This document shows, piece by piece, positions 59,401 to 64,000 of a stretch of DNA of 64,000 nucleotides. Under the pieces are notes generated by a model. It was given only the letters and a program-made list of their open reading frames with translations, was not told where the DNA came from and ran no database searches. Each line of letters begins with the position of its first letter. The first letter of the stretch is position 1. This DNA is from Doris montereyensis (lineage: Eukaryota; Mollusca; Gastropoda; Nudibranchia; Dorididae), in contig JAXRKP010000324.1 of NCBI GenBank assembly GCA_037039925.1, forward strand, positions 56,001-120,000. Direction: 5' to 3'. Both the position numbers and the translations under genes were made by a program.

Positions 59401-59661
59401 ATGTCGTTGAAAGGTCAAGCCGGGTATATTATATTTATTTCTCTTCATCAGTTAGGTTTTGGATAAGCAGGGGATTAGCCCACAGTACTCTATGTAGATG
59501 GTGGGGCTGCCACCTTGAGCCCTACCAGGCCTTGTTATTTTCTGTCAGGGTTAACTCCCTTAGCCTTTGGTCAGCCAAGATCGACCTGCAAGGCGGCAGG
59601 AGACTCGTGGAGGACGGGATCATCTACTCTCCGTACAGGTGTTTACCTGTCCACTGCCCGG
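56416..59661 (-). mobile_element. Non-LTR retrotransposon (LINE), copy 2, about 3.2 kb
   Basis: Same family and orientation as the element at 35320-38362, with exact 12-bp target duplications. The 3' end is CTTTCTTTCTTTCTTTTTTA on the plus strand. It retains an endonuclease start (GTWNVRAIYGKELELVEEM), GDLNARVG, IDYIIVSR and SDHHLVIAK, then the RT and C-terminal part. It has many frame breaks. The RT motif FADD is SADD here. The 5' leader has GGTGGGGCTGCCACCTTGAG. Confidence 0.92.
56480..59448 (-). pseudogene. LINE ORF2 (endonuclease-reverse transcriptase), copy 2, broken
   Basis: The start MKRNKYNIPGLTFQRHKWKR at 59448 is open for 67 codons. Further pieces are 58780-58971 (GDLNARVGNN, endonuclease), 58500-58760 (IDYIIVSR, SDHHLV), 58283-58525 (linker, AWWNENVKAKIKEKKDAW), 57630-57890 (IKNQGSEADKLLHAICQQAW and a damaged GFRP region), 56958-57326 (RT core with SADD at 57264-57275) and 56736-56957 (LLYGSETWTLDSREY). 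The first residue of the F/YxDD box is changed to Ser while both Asp remain. The C-terminal end is disrupted by a small insertion at 56545-56600. Confidence 0.9.
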
Positions 59662-59673
59662 ATGCCTATACAT
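59662..59673. repeat. Target-site duplication, right copy (LINE copy 2)
   Basis: ATGCCTATACAT, identical to 56404-56415. Confidence 0.9.
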
Positions 59674-60420
59674 ACATTTAGAAATATATAGATCTAAAAA
59701 TAAACCCTATATAAAATCTAGATCTAGTGATACACATAACTGTTGATTTATCACTACAGTCCTACATAATCATATGATAATCATAAGAATCATTTGTTGT
59801 GCTAGCTCAGCTCTAGATTGGTCTAGATCTACCTCTATATTTCATAACAACTTACTAGAAAAATTAATCTAAAAACCAGATCATGATCAATTTGAATATA
59901 ATCTAGATCTACATGACGACTTCAGTGATGACCTTATAATATCATCATTCATTGAGTTGGCTTCTGAGCTCAAGCAACATACAACTTATGTCACAGTACG
60001 CTAGATATAATCTATATTCTAGTTATTAAGTCCAACGACTAACACTTAGCCTAGACATGACACCCACAACGGGCGATCATCATCATCATCATCATTAAAT
60101 TAGACATAGATCTAGATCTAGATCAAGTAAATGTAGATCTAGAATTTGAATCTAGGCCTAGATCTAGATTTAAGATCAATCTGGTGTTTTTTACACACAA
60201 AAAAATGATAAGTAGATAAGGGAGTACTTGCCAAACTCAGACTATTATTCCAAACTACAGCCATGATGCACTGCAACTTATTCAACTGCTCATATGTAGA
60301 TCTAGATCTAGATATCTAGATCTACATAGGATCAAATTTACAACAAATTAAGTTTACAAGGTGATCACAGAACTTCGACAACATACAAATGATATAGCGT
60401 CTGCGCTTCCATGACACCAC
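59674..60420. repeat. AGATCTAG-rich palindromic region
   Basis: The hexamer AGATCT and the overlapping word TAGATCTAGAT occur many times without strict periodicity, for example near 59690, 59725, 59812, 59907, 60112, 60135, 60153 and 60297-60325. The longest runs are (GATCTA)n of about 20 bases. A (CAT)n run is at 60078-60096. No gene. Confidence 0.7.
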
Positions 60421-60427
60421 TTCCGGT
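60418..60427 (-). promoter_or_regulatory. ETS-type site ACCGGAAGTG
   Basis: A perfect match to the ETS/GABP core consensus on the minus strand, in a locally GC-richer stretch (about 60395-60430). Many animal housekeeping promoters carry such a site. No adjacent first exon is demonstrated, so its role is uncertain. Confidence 0.2.
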
Positions 60428-62440
60428 CCTTAATGGCTTACAGACTTGAAAATGCATTAATCCATGAATTTAGAATAAAATTATAATTAGTATGTGCATC
60501 AATGATACTGATACGGATTTCAGATCTAAAAAAAAGAAGTATAGATTTATAGTCCTTTTCGTTTTGAGGAACTATTAGATCTATTATCGAATGTCAACGG
60601 TGTAGGGATCATTGATGACGGCTAATCGAACCAGGCAGGAAAAACCAATACATGTAATACATCCTCTCACATTCCCATGACTAGATCCAATCGTTCAGTG
60701 AAACTCAGCCCGTCTCACTCTTTTTCAAAGCGACCAAGGTAAGGTTACGCTTATAATATCTAGATCCACGTATACTTTTGTACACTATGTTGTCTTGTGT
60801 AGCCTACCTTGTCCACAGATCTCCTTACTAACTTCTACGACACTTCACTACAGAATCTCTAATGATAAATCATCATCAAGAAAGAGTTCCGTAGTCGGGT
60901 ACAACAATTGTTTTAACAGATATCTGTTAACGTTCCTGATGCACACAGATCCCCTTCCCCTTCCCATAGATCCCCCCACAACCCTCTATCCCACAACCCT
61001 CTATCCCCCAACCGCCCCACCATCAATACCTCCTCAACTCCCAATGCCAACCTCACCTGCCCCCCCCCCCCCCCCAGTCCCCTCCTGGATTGGGATAATC
61101 ACACTACATAGCCAGCAAAACCAACATTTACTGACTTACTGTTACAGATCTCAGTTTAAGCTCACTTCTCCCTCCTCGCTATGCCACAAGTATGTCACAA
61201 AGTGCGTTCTGAAGATGTCTGCCTATTTTTATTACTCCTGGATTACCACCCCTGACCAGTCATGACAGTGGAAAATACACTGCGGTAGTGCTAAAGTGGG
61301 AGTAATGCTAGGAAAATGCTTGAAAACATGTGAGCGGGGATTCCTAGATCGTATCTTATATCTTTCGGAGCAAGACCGCATGTATGTGTTTTGAATTTGT
61401 ATTCACGACAACACTGGTTCCAAACTCTTTGCTGGCTTAGGTGTTTTCTCATGATGTGTACTCTTAGGAAAGTTATTCAGTCTGCTTCCCTCGCTTGATT
61501 CAGGTGTGAATGAGTACCTAGTTGTAAAAAGATCTAGTTAGTGTCTCAGTATAAAGGTGTTGAAAAGGTTATTGAATGAAATAGCCTGCTGGGGGAATGA
61601 TAAGTCTGTGAGCTTCCTTTTGTGCGAGGAGACAGACTATGAATCCATCTTTATCTTTATTTAACCGAAACAAAACATTGTATGGATCTAGATCTAGATT
61701 TAGATAGATCTAGCACTTCATTAGATTCCTAAATACTAGATTTGCACGATTTTCTAGATCTGAATCTAGATGTAGATTTAGGTTGCTTGAAGAATCTTAG
61801 CCTCATTTTATAAAAAAAACTAGAAAGCGAGAAAACAAAAACACAGCAGAAGAGGCACCAGAGATGGCTAAATTTCAAGAGAAAAATATTATTTAACAGG
61901 AAATTATTTAAATATATTACTGACAATGCCATATCCCGGCACCCAATCGACAACCAGTTTCTACAGTGCCGTGTTTTGTTTCCCACACCTTCAGTATATT
62001 TTCGCTTTCCTGATACTAAGTAATAATACTCTTGTTTACATATAAGCACATGATGGCAGTTACGATTTATTTGAATACCGTTACTACTATTATTGTCATC
62101 TATAGTTGTTATCACAGTGTCAAAATTAGGTATTGGTTTTTGTATGCAGTCTTTTCTTTATTGATAAGTTGTCTTTCATCATTCAAAGACAGTAAGTTTC
62201 ATTTTGTGACTATTTTTATTATTGTTTACAAGAAAAATGTGTAAGCTCTCTATCTTCATCATGCCAAAACATGAACACGTCATTCCAAAATCTTGTCGTA
62301 AGCAACTTGCAGAGGTGGTGCAAAACGTTGAATAATTGATCCTGCTGTTGAAGTAAGTGAGGAAATACATGACCTGATGACAATGTGCTTGTCGCATCCT
62401 TTCTTTCATCTAGTAGTAGTAGAAACAGTAGTAGTAGTAG
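60428..62440. other. Non-coding stretch with C-rich tract and AGATCT words
   Basis: No supported gene. A C-rich segment at 60950-61085 contains a C16 run (about 61060-61075); the plus-strand frame across it (60795-61265) is a low-complexity Pro/Thr tail without splice or start support. AGATCTAG words recur at 61685-61790. (AGT)n runs lie near 62411-62440. Confidence 0.4.
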
Positions 62441-62737
62441 TGCTCGCACAACATTGACAACAACCACCATTTCCACTCCACCCCTCAATTTGTCAATCTT
62501 TCCTTCACCTCTCGTTCATCCCCTGTTCCCACCCCTTCACATTCACCAATCACTAGTAGTAGTAATGGTAATGTAACAGTCTGTACTGCTGGACCACTGG
62601 CCTTTGATGTCAACGTCTCTACTGTCGGTCAACAGAGCTTTGATGTAATACTGTCCGTTGAAGACATTGCGAATCACTCCCCTCGAGACAAAAATTCACA
62701 ACGAGAACAAAAAGGCTCCAACATAGTGACTATGTAA
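62441..62737 (+). CDS. Possible exon: 98-codon stop-to-stop frame without Met
   Basis: After TAG at 62438-62440 the frame is open to TAA at 62735-62737. It reads a Ser/His/Pro-rich part (..FTSRSSPVPTPSHSPI) and then GPLAFDVNVSTVGQQSFD, VILSVEDIANHSPRDK and a charged end. A possible acceptor is the AG of the preceding AGT repeats. Base composition is less AT-rich than the surroundings. I recognise no domain. It may be a terminal exon or chance; the absence of an upstream partner exon keeps confidence low. Confidence 0.22.
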   Translation, partial: CSHNIDNNHHFHSTPQFVNLSFTSRSSPVPTPSHSPITSSSNGNVTVCTAGPLAFDVNVSTVGQQSFDVILSVEDIANHSPRDKNSQREQKGSNIVTM

Positions 62738-63970
62738 TGAAGGAAAATGTGAAAGAATGCAAGGTGAAGATGAGAGAAGCAAGAAAATAGACTTGAAGAA
62801 CGTACAGAAATAGAAATTTAACTTTTTCTGCTATTTCTGCTTTTTCTCAAAACTGTGTTTTTTATTACTTAGGGCCATTTATCTCAGACACAACTCATCA
62901 TATTTCATTCAAATTTCATAATCTTTTGTCAGTTATTCATGTCTTCAGTTTGTCAACGGCGTTTTTTGTTTTCTATGAAACCTTTTTTTAAAGGATCTTT
63001 TGGGTATGAGAAATACATATTTTTGCTATATGTTGACATTATAAAACAAAAAAAATCATAAAATTTGTTGCTCTATTTGTTTTTTTGCAAAAGTGGCGTG
63101 ACAAAATTGAGAGGAGGTCAGTGTAAACATCCTGTACAAATTACAAACAAACTGAACCAATAGTGATCATGAAATATGGACCTAAAGTTTGCAAAAAAAA
63201 TCCAAGATAGCGAGTGATTTTGAGCATTACCATGGCAACAGAGCTAAACAGTTTGAAAATTTTGCCTCAGACATCGTTGTGATATCCTTTCACACTAATT
63301 TGACAAAAAAAATCTGCAAATATAAACAATATTAAGAAAAAGGTCTCCTTGTGCCGCCTTTCCCCTTTAAGTATGGTCATGTAGCAGATGGTATAATGTA
63401 GCATAGGATGTAATTTGTAATAATAATTATAATGATAATACAGTGATCTCCGCCAACATGCAAAGTCCACTGGTGACCAAAAAAAATCATGCATTCATGG
63501 CGAAAGTGCATTTGACTTAGTAAAGGGCCACAACCCATTATTTATTATGCCATTCTTGTTTGGAAATAAACTCTTTTTGTTGTTGTTGTTAGTTGTTTGT
63601 AATTGTTTGTTGTTCGGTGGTTTGAGGACAATACCCAATAAGCCTAACCTCTTTGTATAGATCTGTTACATTTTTCTCTTACTCAAGACTATAACAAGGG
63701 GTGGGATGGCGAAAACATTTGGCAACTAGCTATGATTTTTTTTTGGTTGAAACGCACCATAAGAGTACGATCTCCATGGGTAAAGTGATACAAGACCTTC
63801 TTCAGATTTTCTCACTGTGGTTAAAGAAGAGAGAGAAGGTCAGACTCTCTCTGGTAGACCTGCGACCGGGGAGGGAAGGGGCGGGTAAGGGTGACCACAG
63901 CCGAGGCACCCAAGACTAGTTGCATAATTGTCCTGTGTTTGTGTACACAATGGTAACATAGGTCTAGATG
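62738..63970. other. Non-coding stretch
   Basis: AT-rich, with a (GTT)n run near 63578-63597. Open frames at 63267-63494 (minus) and 63701-63919 (plus) lack recognisable features. Confidence 0.4.
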
Positions 63971-63972
63971 TC

Positions 63973-64000
63973 ACACACACACACACACACACACACACAC
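63973..64000. repeat. (CA)n microsatellite cut by the window end
   Basis: Uninterrupted (AC)n from about 63973 to the last base. Confidence 0.95.

Noticed and set aside
60795..61265. 156-codon Pro-rich frame as a gene
   Set aside because: It depends on a C16 run and short C-rich repeats, has no recognisable domain and no splice support.

Overview
This 64 kb window is AT-rich animal nuclear DNA. It has spliced genes with GT-AG introns, several LINE remnants, a tRNA-type SINE and a very heavy load of tandem repeats. The style of the LINE and SINE copies and the abundance of AGATCT/CTAGA motifs suggest a mollusc, probably a gastropod. That placement is inference only. I see no bacterial-type genes, CRISPR arrays, rRNA genes or functional tRNA genes. 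Nearly all long open frames are translations of minisatellites.

Layout. At 0.8-1.4 kb on the minus strand is the last exon of a Pro/Ala/Tyr-rich protein whose end resembles FAM168; as given it needs two 1-base corrections. At 1.9-4.5 kb are an old dispersed repeat and a 5' LINE piece. From 4.5 to 10.2 kb there is mainly non-coding sequence, with a long (GA)n tract and a 347-bp tandem duplication. From 10.4 to 23.4 kb three minisatellite families follow each other (55, 43-45 and about 46-50 bp units). From 24.4 to 46.7 kb lie five minus-strand exons of one gene carrying a divergent CAP-Gly (microtubule-binding type) domain. Its introns are filled with further unrelated minisatellites (units 32, 48, 60, 42, 34, 44, 28 and 29 bp), a sense-strand LINE and a SINE. 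From 47 to 56.3 kb are two more arrays (35 bp and 40/50 bp), a dispersed repeat and a CR1-like LINE remnant. At 56.4-59.7 kb is a second copy of the intronic LINE. From 59.7 to 64 kb the DNA is mostly non-coding, with many AGATCT palindromes and one possible exon.

The CAP-Gly gene is the best-supported gene. Splice sites, exon lengths and codon phases agree across all five exons: the exons end in phases 1, (1 after a 1-base correction), 2, 0, then stop. The sequence as given nevertheless has one in-frame TGA and one extra base. Upstream exons were not found.

The most unusual observations are these. A 42-bp minisatellite is built from the gene's own splice acceptor plus the first 24 bases of the following exon, about 31 times in a row. 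A 34-bp array carries about 17 CCAAT boxes at NF-Y-like spacing. The 35-bp array at 47-49 kb has fragments of both its flanks woven into it, which looks like an assembly or consensus artefact. Roughly half of the window is tandem repeat.
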